Below, in pieces: positions 18,145 through 26,876 of a DNA stretch of 64,000 nucleotides. The position numbers were made by a program, and so were the translations under genes. A model generated the notes under the pieces. That model ran no database searches. It was given only the letters and a program-made list of their open reading frames with translations, and was not told the DNA's origin. The stretch is from Glycomyces sambucus (GTDB lineage: Bacteria > Actinomycetota > Actinomycetes > Mycobacteriales > Micromonosporaceae): NCBI RefSeq assembly GCF_900102815.1, contig NZ_FNGF01000002.1, forward strand, positions 496,001-560,000, given 5' to 3'. Position 1 is the stretch's first letter; every line of letters begins with the position of its first letter.

Positions 18145-18567
18145 GTGAACGAACAGCGACGCCAGATCCTCCAGATGCTGGCAGACGGCAAGATCACCGC
18201 CGACGAGGCCGAGCGCCTGCTCACCGCCGTCGAGACCGTCGAGGAGCCCGACCCGGCCGCGCCGACCCGCGGCAAGGGCCGCCCGAAGTACCTGCGGCTC
18301 ATCGTCGACGCGAACGACGAGCACAGCGGCGAGACCAAGGTGAACATCCGCGTCCCGCTCAAGCTCCTGCGCGCCGGGATGCGCCTGGCGGTCTTCGTGC
18401 CGCCGCAGGCGCTGGAGCGCGCCAACCAGGAGCTCGTCAAGCAGGGCGTCCCGATCGACCTGACCGAGATCAAGCCCAACCAGCTCGAAGACCTCGTCGA
18501 CGCGCTGGACGACCTCACCCTGGACGTGGACCAGACCGACACCAAGGTCCGCATCTTCTGCGAGTAG
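18145..18567 (+). CDS. SHOCT-like domain protein
   Basis: Protein of 140 residues. The N-terminal helix pair (RRQILQMLADGKITADEAERLL, of which ADGKITADEAERLL is diagnostic) is the SHOCT-like/YvlB N-terminal domain found in envelope stress proteins. The rest is a compact alpha/beta part rich in Leu and Val (KYLRLIVDAN, KVNIRVPLKLLRAGMRLAVF). The GTG at 18145 is preferred because AGGAA sits just before it; an ATG at 18124 overlaps the upstream stop and is an alternative. Genes of this type often lie beside small membrane proteins and ABC exporters responding to cell-wall stress (family knowledge); the role here is not proven. Confidence 0.78.
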   Translation: MNEQRRQILQMLADGKITADEAERLLTAVETVEEPDPAAPTRGKGRPKYLRLIVDANDEHSGETKVNIRVPLKLLRAGMRLAVFVPPQALERANQELVKQGVPIDLTEIKPNQLEDLVDALDDLTLDVDQTDTKVRIFCE

Positions 18568-18624
18568 GCCGTGCTCGACCTGGGCCTGCTGCTCACCCTC
18601 TACCCGCCACCGAAGCGAGGTGCC

Positions 18625-19440
18625 ATGAACACCACTGTGCCGCCGGCCATCCGGATCAAGGGCATCGAGAAGTCCTACAAGGACCTGCACGTCCTCAAGG
18701 GGGTCGACTTCGACGTCGCCCGCGGCAGCGTCTTCGCGCTGCTCGGGTCCAACGGCGCCGGGAAGACCACCCTCGTACGCATCCTGTCCACCCTGCTCAA
18801 GCCCGACGCGGGCACCGCCGAGGTCGACGGCTTCGACATCGGCGCCGACCCGGGGCGGGTCCGCGAGTCCATCAGCCTGACCGGGCAGTTCGCCGCGGTG
18901 GACGAGATCCTCACCGGCCGCGAGAACCTGGTCATGATCGCCAGGCTCCGGCAGGTGAAGGAGCCCAAGGCGGTCGCGAACGGGCTGCTGGCGCGGTTCG
19001 GCCTCGCCGACGCCGGCGGGCGCCGCGTCGCGACCTACTCCGGCGGCATGCGCCGCCGCCTCGACATCGCGATGAGCCTCATCGGCGAGCCGTCGGTGAT
19101 CTTCCTCGACGAGCCCACCACGGGCCTCGACCCGGAGGCGCGCATCGAGGTGTGGAACATCGTCAAGGGCCTCGCCGACGCGGGGACCACGGTCCTGCTC
19201 ACCACCCAGTACCTCGACGAGGCCGAGAAGCTCGCCGACCGCATCGCGATCCTCCACCAGGGCCGCATCATCGTCGACGGCACGCTCGCGGAGCTGCGGA
19301 CCCTGCTGCCCGCGGCCACCGTGGAGTACGTCGAGCGCCAGCCGACCCTCGAAGAGGTCTTCCTCTCCCTGGTCGGCGACCGGTCACCCGCCGCGGACCA
19401 GGCCGCGGAGAAGGACGCGGACAAGGAGGGGACGCGATGA
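18625..19440 (+). CDS. ABC-2 exporter ATP-binding protein, DrrA-like
   Basis: ATPase of 271 residues. Walker A is GSNGAGKTT (residues 41-49), the signature motif is YSGGM (about 138-142), and Walker B is VIFLDEP (about 158-164), followed by the switch region. The C-terminal tail after residue 230 (QPTLEEVFLSLVGD) is typical of the DrrA daunorubicin-resistance group. The ATG at 18625 has GAGG at 18616-18619; a GTG at 18571 is in frame but has no ribosome site. It overlaps the permease gene by four bases, so the two form an exporter. The substrate is unknown; DrrAB-type pumps expel antibiotics or lipids. Confidence 0.93.
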   Translation: MNTTVPPAIRIKGIEKSYKDLHVLKGVDFDVARGSVFALLGSNGAGKTTLVRILSTLLKPDAGTAEVDGFDIGADPGRVRESISLTGQFAAVDEILTGRENLVMIARLRQVKEPKAVANGLLARFGLADAGGRRVATYSGGMRRRLDIAMSLIGEPSVIFLDEPTTGLDPEARIEVWNIVKGLADAGTTVLLTTQYLDEAEKLADRIAILHQGRIIVDGTLAELRTLLPAATVEYVERQPTLEEVFLSLVGDRSPAADQAAEKDADKEGTR

Positions 19441-20198
19441 GCTCCCATGTCCTCAGCGACGCGAACGTCATGCTCGGGCGCTCGATGCGCCACGTCACCC
19501 GCAGCATGGACACGATCATCACCGTCACGATCACGCCGATCGCGATGATGCTGCTGTTCGTGTACGTGCTCGGCGGCGCCATCAACGCGGGCACCGACGA
19601 CTACGTGGACTACCTGACGCCGGGCATCCTGCTCATCTCGATCGCCAGCGGCATCGCGTACACGGCGTACCGGCTCTACGGCGACCTCCAGAGCGGCATC
19701 TTCGAGCGCTTCCACTCGATGCCGATCGCCCGCTCATCGGTGCTGTGGGGGCACGTGCTGACCTCGCTGGTGTCGAACATGATCTCGGTGGCCATCATCG
19801 TGCTGGTCGCCCTGCTCATGGGCTTCCGGACCTCGGCGGGCGTGGGCGCGTGGCTGGCGGTGGCCGGCATCCTCCTGCTGTTCACGCTGGCGTTGTCGTG
19901 GCTCGCGGTGATCGCGGGGCTGGCGGCCTCCTCCCCCGACGGGGCCTCCGCGTTCTCCTACCCGCTCATCTTCCTGCCGTTCATCAGCTCGGCGTTCGTG
20001 CCGACCGAGACGATGCCCGCGCCGGTGGAGTGGTTCGCCCAGAACCAGCCGGTGACGTCGATCGTGAACTCGATCCGCTCGCTCTTCGCCGAGCAGCCGG
20101 TCGGGGACGACATCTGGGTCGCCCTGGCGTGGCTCGTGGGCATCCTGATCGTCGCGTACGTCTTCGCGATGGTCGTCTACCGCAAGAAGATCGCTTGA
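19437..20198 (+). CDS. ABC-2 type exporter permease, DrrB-like
   Basis: Membrane subunit of 253 residues with six hydrophobic segments (about 24-45, 57-80, 105-130, 140-160, 172-190, 225-247). The conserved ABC-2 stretch FERFHSMPIARSSVLWGHVL lies near residues 90-109. It matches the ABC-2/DrrB permease group. A strong AAGGAGGG site lies inside the end of the ATPase gene, and the ATG overlaps that gene's stop. It pairs with the DrrA-like ATPase and ends the operon; a 12-base perfect hairpin follows. Confidence 0.92.
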   Translation: MSSHVLSDANVMLGRSMRHVTRSMDTIITVTITPIAMMLLFVYVLGGAINAGTDDYVDYLTPGILLISIASGIAYTAYRLYGDLQSGIFERFHSMPIARSSVLWGHVLTSLVSNMISVAIIVLVALLMGFRTSAGVGAWLAVAGILLLFTLALSWLAVIAGLAASSPDGASAFSYPLIFLPFISSAFVPTETMPAPVEWFAQNQPVTSIVNSIRSLFAEQPVGDDIWVALAWLVGILIVAYVFAMVVYRKKIA

Positions 20199-20217
20199 TT
20201 CCGCAAGGGAAACCAGC

Positions 20218-20245
20218 GCGGGCCGGCCCATGAGGGCCGGCCCGC
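20218..20245. terminator. Strong hairpin between convergent genes
   Basis: GCGGGCCGGCCC and GGGCCGGCCCGC form a 12-base perfect stem around the loop ATGA, between the exporter permease (+) and the reductase-like gene (-), three bases from the latter's stop. There is no T tract; it probably works as a two-way terminator. Confidence 0.7.
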
Positions 20246-20248
20246 CTC

Positions 20249-20806
20249 CTAGCGCTTGGGTTCGAACCGCACCGACACCGCGCCGGAGGCGAACTCCTTG
20301 CGGCCCACCGGCACGAGGTCGAGGTAGTGCGAGAGCCCGGCGAACGGCGTCGGGCCGTGGCCGGCGATCCGGGGGTGGACGACGAACTCGTACTCGTCGA
20401 TGAGCCTCAGCTCCGCCAGCGCGAGCGGCAGGGTCACGCCGCCGGTGTACACGCCCTTCTCCGACTTCTCCTTGATGGCGCGGACGGCGTCGCCGAGGTC
20501 GCCGCGCACGAGTTCGGCGTTCCAGTCGACGCTGTCGAGGGTGCTGGAGACGACGTACTTGGGCGCGGCGTCGATGGCCTTCGCGAACGGGACCGTCCAC
20601 CCCTCCATGCCCTCGCGGGGCTCGCCGCCGGGCGGGAGCCGCCACGCGCCTTCCATCATCTGGTAGACGACCCGCCCGAACAGGAGGGTGTCGGCGCGTC
20701 CGATGATGTCGGCGGAGTACTGGTGGAGTTCGGGGTCGGTCATGCCCGCGTTGTGGTCGACGCAGCCGTCGAGGGTGATGTTGATGGAGTACCTGAGAGG
20801 TGCCAT
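20249..20806 (-). CDS. Dihydrofolate reductase family protein (RibD C-terminal-like)
   Basis: Protein of 185 residues with the RibD C-terminal/DHFR-like fold: ITLDGCVDHN near residues 9-18, RADTLLFGRVVYQMM near 36-50, YVVSSTL near 83-89, VYTGGVTLPLALAEL near 117-131. These small NADPH-binding proteins are common in actinomycetes and most have no known substrate. ATG at 20806 is preferred over the GTG one codon upstream. A second, distinct member of the same family is encoded at 23867-24478. Confidence 0.85.
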   Translation of the reverse strand: MAPLRYSINITLDGCVDHNAGMTDPELHQYSADIIGRADTLLFGRVVYQMMEGAWRLPPGGEPREGMEGWTVPFAKAIDAAPKYVVSSTLDSVDWNAELVRGDLGDAVRAIKEKSEKGVYTGGVTLPLALAELRLIDEYEFVVHPRIAGHGPTPFAGLSHYLDLVPVGRKEFASGAVSVRFEPKR

Positions 20807-20894
20807 CACCGGAGCGTACCGCCGGGGTCCGACATCGGCCGGGACTCCGCCGATGAACCCGGCGATGAACCCGGCGGTGCTTCCGGCGCGCGGC

Positions 20895-21836
20895 TCAGGC
20901 GGCGAACACGGTCTCGGTGAGGCGTTCGGAGACCTCCCAGACGCGCGCGGCCTCGTCGGCGCTGCGCAGCGGCGCGTACATGGCCTGCTCGGCGGGCGGG
21001 CCGCCGAGGTTGCCGGGTCCCTTGGGGCCGTAGAGCACCCCGGGCTCGGCGGCCGGGTCGGTGGCGGCCATGAGGGCCGGGAGCTTCGCGGAGTCGACGG
21101 TGCCCAGGAGGATGCCGCGCGAGGACAGCGCCCGGATCACGCGCACGCCCGCGGTGTCGGTGCTGCGGCCGAGTTCGGGCCGGGCCGCGAGGAGGCTCGT
21201 GGGCGCCACGCCGGGATGCGAGAGGTTGCTGGTGATCCCCCACCCGGCGGCGCTGCTGCGGCGCTGGAGTTCGAGGCCGAAGAGGCCGAACGCGATCTTC
21301 GACTGCGAGTAGGCGCGCCCGCCGTCGTAGTGCCGCTCCCAGTTCAGGTCGTCCCAGTTGATGCGCCCGCGGCGGGCGGCGACGCTGACCTGTGAGGTCA
21401 CGCGGGCGCGCCCCGCGCGCAGCAGCGGCAGGAGGCGGCCGGCGAGGGCGAAGTGCCCGAGGTGGTTGGTGCCGAACTGGAGCTCGAAGCCGTCGGCGGT
21501 CGTCTGCCGCTCCGGCGGTGTCATCACGCCCGCGTTGTTGACGAGCAGGTGGATCGGGCGGCCCTCGGCGAGGAGGGTGTCGCCGAGCGCGGCGACCGAG
21601 GCGAGGGAGGAGAGGTCGAGGCCGCGCAGCGAGACGTTCGCGCCGGGCACGCGCTCGCGGATCGCGGCGACGGCGGCCTCGCCCTTGGCGGGGTTGCGCA
21701 CGGGCATCACGACCTCGGCGCCGGCCGCGGCCAGGCGCTCGGCGATGCCGAGTCCCATGCCGTCGCTGGCGCCGGTGACGACGGCGAGCCTCCCGGTGAG
21801 GTCGGGGACGGTGATGTCGATCGGGCGGCGTGCCAT
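20895..21836 (-). CDS. Short-chain dehydrogenase/reductase
   Basis: NAD(P)-dependent oxidoreductase of 313 residues. The Rossmann glycine motif is [10 protein letters not shown] (about residues 21-30), followed by NNAGVM (about 99-104) and the catalytic YSQSK (about 175-179). It resembles the extended retinol-dehydrogenase-like SDRs that act on small alcohols or carbonyls. It is divergent from an MmyB-type XRE regulator whose start lies 185 bases away. This SDR-regulator pairing recurs in actinomycetes, and the regulator probably controls it. The substrate is not shown by the sequence. Confidence 0.92.
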   Translation of the reverse strand: MARRPIDITVPDLTGRLAVVTGASDGMGLGIAERLAAAGAEVVMPVRNPAKGEAAVAAIRERVPGANVSLRGLDLSSLASVAALGDTLLAEGRPIHLLVNNAGVMTPPERQTTADGFELQFGTNHLGHFALAGRLLPLLRAGRARVTSQVSVAARRGRINWDDLNWERHYDGGRAYSQSKIAFGLFGLELQRRSSAAGWGITSNLSHPGVAPTSLLAARPELGRSTDTAGVRVIRALSSRGILLGTVDSAKLPALMAATDPAAEPGVLYGPKGPGNLGGPPAEQAMYAPLRSADEAARVWEVSERLTETVFAA

Positions 21837-22021
21837 GGCGGTGCTCCTCGGGTTCGGGTACGCCTTGAAGGTATGGCCTGCGCGGGCCCGTATCCAGGAC
21901 TCGCCGATCCCCGGCTCGCGGCCCCGCCCCGTGCACGCGTGAGGGTGGGATCGGCGATCCGTGGCTGCGGCCGGGCGGGCGCGGTAGAAACGGAGGCAGC
22001 ACCGAGAGAAGAGGGCGTACC

Positions 22022-22873
22022 GTGATCGACCGCTCCGGCCTGGCCGGGTTCCTGCGACGGCGCCGCGAGGCGCTGCAACCGGAGGACGTCGGCCTCCCGC
22101 GCGGCCCCCGCCGCCGCACCAGCGGCCTGCGCCGCGAGGAGGTCGCGGCCCTGTGCCACATGTCGACCGACTACTACTCCCGCCTCGAACGCGAGCGCGG
22201 CCCGCAGCCGTCGGGCCAGATGCTCGCCTCGATCGCGCAGGGCCTGCACCTGTCCCTGGACGAGCGCGACCACCTGTTCCGCCTCGCCGGCCACAACCCG
22301 CCCGCGCGCGGCGGCGCGGGCGAGCACATCAGCCCCGGCCTGCTCCGCGTCCTCGACCGGCTGGGCGACACGCCCGCCGAGATCGTCACCGAGGTCGGCG
22401 AGACGCTGCGCCAGAACGCGCTCGGCGTCGCCCTGAACGGCGACACGACGAAGTACACCGGGCCCTCCCGCAGCCTCGGCTACCGCTGGTTCACCGACCC
22501 CGCGACCCGCGCCCGCTACGCGCCGAGCGAGCACGCCTTCATGACCCGCATGTACGCCTCGGGCCTGCGCGAGCTGGTGACCCTGCGCGGCCCGCGGTCC
22601 CGGCCCGCGCAGCTGTGCGACCTGCTCCTGGCCGAGAGCGAGGAGTTCAGGCGCGCCTGGGACGAGCACGAGATCGGGATCAGGCCGCGCGACACCAAGC
22701 ACTTCGTCCACCCCGAGGTCGGCGCCCTGGAGCTGGAGTGCCAGCGCCTGGTCGACCCCGGCCAGTCCCACGCGCTCATGGTCTACACCGCGACCCCCGG
22801 CAGCGAGAGCCACGAGAAGCTGTACCTGCTCTCGGTCATCGGCGCCCAGCAGCTCGGCACGCCGCCGCGGTAG
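22022..22873 (+). CDS. XRE-family regulator with MmyB-like ligand-binding domain
   Basis: Regulator of 283 residues. The N-terminal helix-turn-helix covers about residues 8-85 (the [24 protein letters not shown] stretch is diagnostic when read as [15 protein letters not shown] and [10 protein letters not shown]). The C-terminal PAS-like MmyB domain (about 105-275) carries GYRWFTDP and [14 protein letters not shown]. Structures of the family bind a fatty-acid-like ligand. The GTG at 22022 is the only sensible start. It is divergent from the SDR gene, which is its probable target. Confidence 0.9.
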   Translation: MIDRSGLAGFLRRRREALQPEDVGLPRGPRRRTSGLRREEVAALCHMSTDYYSRLERERGPQPSGQMLASIAQGLHLSLDERDHLFRLAGHNPPARGGAGEHISPGLLRVLDRLGDTPAEIVTEVGETLRQNALGVALNGDTTKYTGPSRSLGYRWFTDPATRARYAPSEHAFMTRMYASGLRELVTLRGPRSRPAQLCDLLLAESEEFRRAWDEHEIGIRPRDTKHFVHPEVGALELECQRLVDPGQSHALMVYTATPGSESHEKLYLLSVIGAQQLGTPPR

Positions 22874-22880
22874 CGCGGCG

Positions 22881-22901
22881 GCCCGGCCGGTGGGGCCGGG
22901 C
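22881..22901. terminator. GC hairpin between convergent genes
   Basis: GCCCGGCC pairs with GGCCGGGC over a five-base loop, eight bases after the regulator stop and just before the phosphotransferase stop on the other strand. A two-way terminator is likely. Confidence 0.6.
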
Positions 22902-22907
22902 TGGAGG

Positions 22908-23789
22908 TCAGCCGCCGAGGGCCAGCCGCGCGTGTTCGAGTCCCTGCTCGTTCCCGTCGCGGTCGGCGATGCCGGTGAGGTCGTCGGCCGCGATGCGCCG
23001 CGCGAAGTAGTCGGCCTGCACGGCCCACCGGAAGCGCAGCAGCGTCGGCAGGCCGCGCTCGGCCTCGCCGCGGGTGAGCACGCCTTCGGCGAGGTAGGCG
23101 TCGATGAGCGGGCCGGCGTTGGCGGGGCCGCCGAAGTACATGGCCGCCGAGGCGAGGTCGTACAGGTAGGGGCCGCGCATGGAGGTGGACCAGTCGATGA
23201 GCCCGCAGACACCGGTGCCGGGGTCGAGCCGGAACGCTTCGGGCGCGGGGTCGGTGTGGAGGGGTCCCCAGGTCAGCGTGGCGGGGTCGAGGCTATCGAG
23301 GGTGCCGAGCGCGGCGGTGACGGCGGGGCGGATCCAGTCGCGCACGTCGAGGTGCGGCGCCGCCGGGTCGACCCAGTGGAAGGTGTCGGCGGAGGGGAGG
23401 TCGGCGGCGCCGAGGACCGCGTGGGCGCGGGCGAGGGTGGTGCCGATGACGCGCTGCTCGGCGGGGCCGCCGGTGGTGATCCCCTCGCCCGGGACCCAGG
23501 CGAGGAGTGCGAGCAGGAGGCCGTCCACTTCGACGGCGAGGCGGCCGTCGCGGCTGGGTTCGGGGGCGCCGGTCGGCAGGTCGGGCCGGTCGAGGAATGC
23601 CGCGGTGGCGAGGCCGCCGGTGAAGTCGAGGATCGCGTCCGGGTCGACGGCCTTGGCGACCCGCCGGCGCGAGTCGGCGGTGACGAACCAGGTCCCGGAG
23701 TTCATGCCGCCGTGGTGCGGCTCGATCCGGGCATGACCGATCCCCCAGTGCTCGCCGAGGCTGGTGCGCAGTCGGTCCTCATCGATCAT
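22908..23789 (-). CDS. Aminoglycoside phosphotransferase-family kinase
   Basis: Kinase-like protein of 293 residues. The catalytic loop reads GPLHTDPAPEAF (about residues 174-185) in place of the usual HGDLHPGN, keeping the H-x-D core. The metal-binding DFG-equivalent is GLIDWS (about 196-201). A short N-lobe lysine motif (RRVAKAV) is near residue 43. The family phosphorylates antibiotics, sugars or small amines. The altered catalytic loop (D-P-x-P-E, no asparagine at the usual place) makes classic aminoglycoside resistance unlikely, and the substrate is unknown. Confidence 0.82.
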   Translation of the reverse strand: MIDEDRLRTSLGEHWGIGHARIEPHHGGMNSGTWFVTADSRRRVAKAVDPDAILDFTGGLATAAFLDRPDLPTGAPEPSRDGRLAVEVDGLLLALLAWVPGEGITTGGPAEQRVIGTTLARAHAVLGAADLPSADTFHWVDPAAPHLDVRDWIRPAVTAALGTLDSLDPATLTWGPLHTDPAPEAFRLDPGTGVCGLIDWSTSMRGPYLYDLASAAMYFGGPANAGPLIDAYLAEGVLTRGEAERGLPTLLRFRWAVQADYFARRIAADDLTGIADRDGNEQGLEHARLALGG

Positions 23790-23866
23790 GCGCCGCAGTC
23801 AACCACCGGACCGGCGGCCCCGCAACGGCTTATCGCGCCGCTCGGGCCGCCGGTCCCGCGGCTGCG

Positions 23867-24478
23867 CTAGGGGCGCATCCGGAACCGCAGGTGGAGCACG
23901 CCTTCGCCTTGGACGACGACGTGGGGTTCGCCGAGGCGGTGCATGCCGCCGATGCTGCCGAAGTAGCGCTTGCCCGAGCCGAAGACCACCGGGACTACGT
24001 CGATCGCGACCTCGTCCACGAGTCCGGCGGCGAGGATCTGCGCGCCGACCTCCCCGGCGGCCACGCTCACGATCCGGTCCCCCGCGAGTTCCCGGGCCTT
24101 GGCGACCGCCGCGATGGGGTCGTCCACGAAGTGGTAGGACGCCTCCGGGTGCCAGCCTTCGGGTTTGGGCCGGTGGGAGACGACCACGACGTGGTCCCCG
24201 GTGGGCGGGTGCCCGTCCCAGCCGTTCATGAGGTCGAAGAAGTGGCGGCCCATGACGATCACGCCGATCGAGTTCCACAGCGGCCGCACGTACTCGGCGG
24301 AGGTCTTGGAGAGCCGGAACCCGCCGGCGCCCTCGGAGTGGTCGTAGTCGGGGTCGTCGGTCTCGGTGAGGGGCGTGTCCCCGTTGAAGTACCAGTCGTG
24401 GAGCGGCCCGACGCCGTCCTCGTCGTCGGCGATGAAGCCGTCCACCGACATCACGTTGTGCATGATCACTGCGCCCAC
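23867..24478 (-). CDS. Dihydrofolate reductase family protein (RibD C-terminal-like), second copy
   Basis: Protein of 203 residues with the same fold as the gene at 20249 but low identity: MHNVMSVDGFIADDEDGVGP at residues 6-25, VIVMGRHFFDLMNGW near 73-87, HVVVVSHR near 95-102, AAGEVGAQILAAGLVDE near 140-156. Such proteins are usually annotated as deaminase-reductase domain proteins with no defined reaction. It lies between the phosphotransferase and an AraC regulator, all on the minus strand, but the gaps (72-78 bases) do not force an operon. Confidence 0.87.
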   Translation of the reverse strand: MGAVIMHNVMSVDGFIADDEDGVGPLHDWYFNGDTPLTETDDPDYDHSEGAGGFRLSKTSAEYVRPLWNSIGVIVMGRHFFDLMNGWDGHPPTGDHVVVVSHRPKPEGWHPEASYHFVDDPIAAVAKARELAGDRIVSVAAGEVGAQILAAGLVDEVAIDVVPVVFGSGKRYFGSIGGMHRLGEPHVVVQGEGVLHLRFRMRP

Positions 24479-24550
24479 GGTTCGCTCCTCGCTGCTCGTA
24501 TCCGTGCGGACCGAAGGTAGCGGGCGCGGGACGGCGGGTCTTGTAGGAAA

Positions 24551-25390
24551 TTAACCGGCGGGCATCGGCCCGGCGTCGGGCGGGAAGTCCGGCTCGGCGG
24601 GCAGCCGGCGGCGCAGGTCCAGGAACTCGGAGGGGGTGCGGCCGGTGAACGCCTTGAACTCCTTGCCGAAGTGGGCCTGGTCGAAGTACCCGGCGCGGTG
24701 CGCGAGCGCCGACCAGTCGACGGGGCGCCGCGCGTCGACCGAGAGGATCAGCCGCGAGAACCGGTAGATCCGGGCCACGCGCTTGGGGGTGACGCCGACA
24801 TGGAACCGGAACTGGTCGATCAGGTGCTTCCCGCTCACGCCCGTGGCCTCGGCGAGGGCGGCGATCGGGACCGCGCCGTGGACGGCCTCCAGGTGGCGTG
24901 CGGCGTATCTGACCAGGCCGAGACTGCGTGTGGGTGCGGCGAGGCGCGCGAGCAGTTCCTCCTCAAGAGCTTGCAGTGCCGTTGCGGCACAGTCGGTCTC
25001 GCCTACCCGGTTGCGGATGGTGTCGACGGACCGTTGCCAGAGGTCGTCGACCGGCGCCCAGCGGTCGCGCAGTTCGCTCGCGGGCGCGCCGATGAACGGC
25101 GAGAGGCCCCAGGGCTTGAAGTGGACGCCGACCACCCGCACCGCGGACGGGTACTCGACGGTGAAACGCCTGGTCCACACGCCCATGAACCAGCCGTCGG
25201 CCATCGCCTCGGGCGCCGTCGCGGGGTCGGAGTCGCGCAGCACGACGGGATCGCCGAGGTTGAGGAACAGGTGGCCCGAGGGCATCGGCGGCACGTCCAT
25301 GCGCCGGTGGCGCGGGGTGCCGGTCAGGCAGTACAGGTCGTCGATGTACCGGTCGAGCGGCGGCCCCGGCACTCTGGCGACGTATTCCAT
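24551..25390 (-). CDS. AraC family transcriptional regulator
   Basis: Regulator of 279 residues. An N-terminal cupin-like part (MPSGHLFLNLGDPVVL, VVGVHFKPWGLSPFIG) of the DUF6597 type often seen in AraC proteins precedes the C-terminal double helix-turn-helix (about residues 165-265). The second helix pair, HRAGYFDQAHFGKEFKAFTG then RTPSEF, is the AraC signature. It is divergent from the sirtuin gene with 79 bases between starts. The effector cannot be read from the sequence; the target is likely itself or an adjacent gene. Confidence 0.9.
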   Translation of the reverse strand: MEYVARVPGPPLDRYIDDLYCLTGTPRHRRMDVPPMPSGHLFLNLGDPVVLRDSDPATAPEAMADGWFMGVWTRRFTVEYPSAVRVVGVHFKPWGLSPFIGAPASELRDRWAPVDDLWQRSVDTIRNRVGETDCAATALQALEEELLARLAAPTRSLGLVRYAARHLEAVHGAVPIAALAEATGVSGKHLIDQFRFHVGVTPKRVARIYRFSRLILSVDARRPVDWSALAHRAGYFDQAHFGKEFKAFTGRTPSEFLDLRRRLPAEPDFPPDAGPMPAG

Positions 25391-25469
25391 CGCCCCAGTC
25401 TCGCCCCAGGGCCCGGCTGCCGCCGCCCAGGTCCGGCGTCCGGGTCGGACTTGGGGTACGTTCCGTCAG

Positions 25470-26237
25470 GTGAGCGAGTCTTCTGTATCCGAGGTGGCCC
25501 GGTGGTTCGCCGAGGCCGAGGCCGTCGTGGTCCTCACCGGCGCCGGGATCTCCACCGAGTCCGGCATCCCGGACTTCCGCGGGCCGCAGGGGGTGTGGAC
25601 GAAGAACCCGGCGGCCCAGTTCATGTTCACGTACCAGAACTACCTCGCCGACCCCGAGGTGCGGAAGCAGGCGTGGCAGGCGCGACTCGCGAGCCCGGTG
25701 TGGACCGCGGAGCCGAACGCGGGGCACCGCGCGCTTGCAGACTACGAGCGCACCGGACGCCTGCGCGCGGTCCTCACCCAGAACATCGACGGCCTGCACC
25801 AGGCCGCTGGCTCGTCGCCCGAACTGGTCGTGGAGCTGCACGGAACCGCGCGGGAGGTCGTGTGCCTCGACTGCGGCGACCAGAACCCGATGCCGGGGAC
25901 ACTGCCGAGGATCGAAGCGGGCGAGGAGGATCCGGCTTGCCTCGAGTGCGGCGGCATCCTGAAGTCGGCGACCATCTCCTTCGGACAGGAGCTCCTGCCG
26001 GAGGTCATCGAGGCGGCGGTCGCGGCGACACGCGGCGCGGACCTGTTCGTGGCCATCGGCACCTCCCTCGGCGTCTACCCGGCGGCGGGCCTGTGCGACT
26101 ACGCGATAGCGCACGGCACCCGATTGGTCGTCCTCAACGCCGAGCCGACCCCGTACGACGAGGACGCCAGCGCCGTTCTGCGCCAACCGATCGGCGAGGT
26201 CCTGCCGCGACTGGTCCAGGCGGCGTCACCGGTTTGA
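25470..26237 (+). CDS. NAD-dependent protein deacylase, sirtuin family
   Basis: Sir2-type enzyme of 255 residues, normal for bacterial class III sirtuins. The NAD-binding [18 protein letters not shown] lies at about residues 24-41, TQNIDGLH at 103-110, and the catalytic histidine is H124 in ELHGT. The zinc cysteines are C132, C135, C157 and C160. The late motif [12 protein letters not shown] is near residue 197. It removes acyl groups from lysine using NAD, giving nicotinamide and O-acyl-ADP-ribose. The GTG at 25470 is taken as start because the Rossmann core begins soon after; no good ribosome site is visible. Confidence 0.92.
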   Translation: MSESSVSEVARWFAEAEAVVVLTGAGISTESGIPDFRGPQGVWTKNPAAQFMFTYQNYLADPEVRKQAWQARLASPVWTAEPNAGHRALADYERTGRLRAVLTQNIDGLHQAAGSSPELVVELHGTAREVVCLDCGDQNPMPGTLPRIEAGEEDPACLECGGILKSATISFGQELLPEVIEAAVAATRGADLFVAIGTSLGVYPAAGLCDYAIAHGTRLVVLNAEPTPYDEDASAVLRQPIGEVLPRLVQAASPV

Positions 26238-26256
26238 GTCGTGCTCCCGCATCGCC

Positions 26257-26814
26257 TCAGTCCCCGAAGGTCCTGAGCACCATGTCGATCATGAGCTCGA
26301 CGTCCTCGTCCTCCATCGGCCGGCCGGTCATGCCCATGCGGTGCAGCAGGGTGCCGGTGATGACGTCGATGAAGAGCAGGATGCGCTGCTCGGACTCGCC
26401 GAGGTAGTCCCGCAGCAGCTCCAGGTAGGGCGCCTGGAACCTGGTGCTCAGCAGCTCGCGGAGCGCCGGGTCGTTGACCGCGTCGCTGAAGACTCCTGCG
26501 AAGGCAGCGCCCACACCCGGCTCGCCGATCTTGCCCGCGAGCCAGCGGATCGCGCCCGCGAGCGAGGCCGGGCGGTCCTCGGTGAGTTCCGGCATCGGAC
26601 TGAAGGCGTCGAGCAGGCAGTCGATGATGAGCGCGCCCTTGGAGGGCCAGCGCCGGTAGAGCGTGGTCTTGGCGGTCCCGGCCGCGGCCGCGATGCGGTC
26701 CATGGTGGCGCCCGCGTAGCCGAGTTCGTCGACCGTCCTGCGCGTGGCCGCGAAGACGACCGCGTTGAGGTCCGAGCGCGGACGCCCTGCCGAAGAGGAG
26801 TTTGTTCCCTGCAC
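26257..26814 (-). CDS. TetR/AcrR family regulator
   Basis: Repressor of 185 residues with an N-terminal TetR helix-turn-helix (about residues 17-62, ATMDRIAAAAGTAKTTLYRRW) and a helical ligand domain. Start is GTG at 26814. It is divergent from the alpha/beta hydrolase gene, and the gap between them holds a 21-base operator with perfect nine-base arms. It therefore most likely represses both genes and responds to a small ester or related compound (inference from pairing). Confidence 0.9.
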   Translation of the reverse strand: MQGTNSSSAGRPRSDLNAVVFAATRRTVDELGYAGATMDRIAAAAGTAKTTLYRRWPSKGALIIDCLLDAFSPMPELTEDRPASLAGAIRWLAGKIGEPGVGAAFAGVFSDAVNDPALRELLSTRFQAPYLELLRDYLGESEQRILLFIDVITGTLLHRMGMTGRPMEDEDVELMIDMVLRTFGD

Positions 26815-26835
26815 CCGGACAGGCTATCCTGAGAT

Positions 26836-26856
26836 TACGCTACTTTGAGTAGCGTA
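26836..26856. promoter_or_regulatory. TetR operator between the divergent regulator and esterase genes
   Basis: TACGCTACT and AGTAGCGTA are perfect inverted arms around TTG. The site is 21 bases upstream of both starts, the usual size and place for a TetR operator. Confidence 0.78.
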
Positions 26857-26876
26857 TTAGGGAACTGGAGGAAGCC

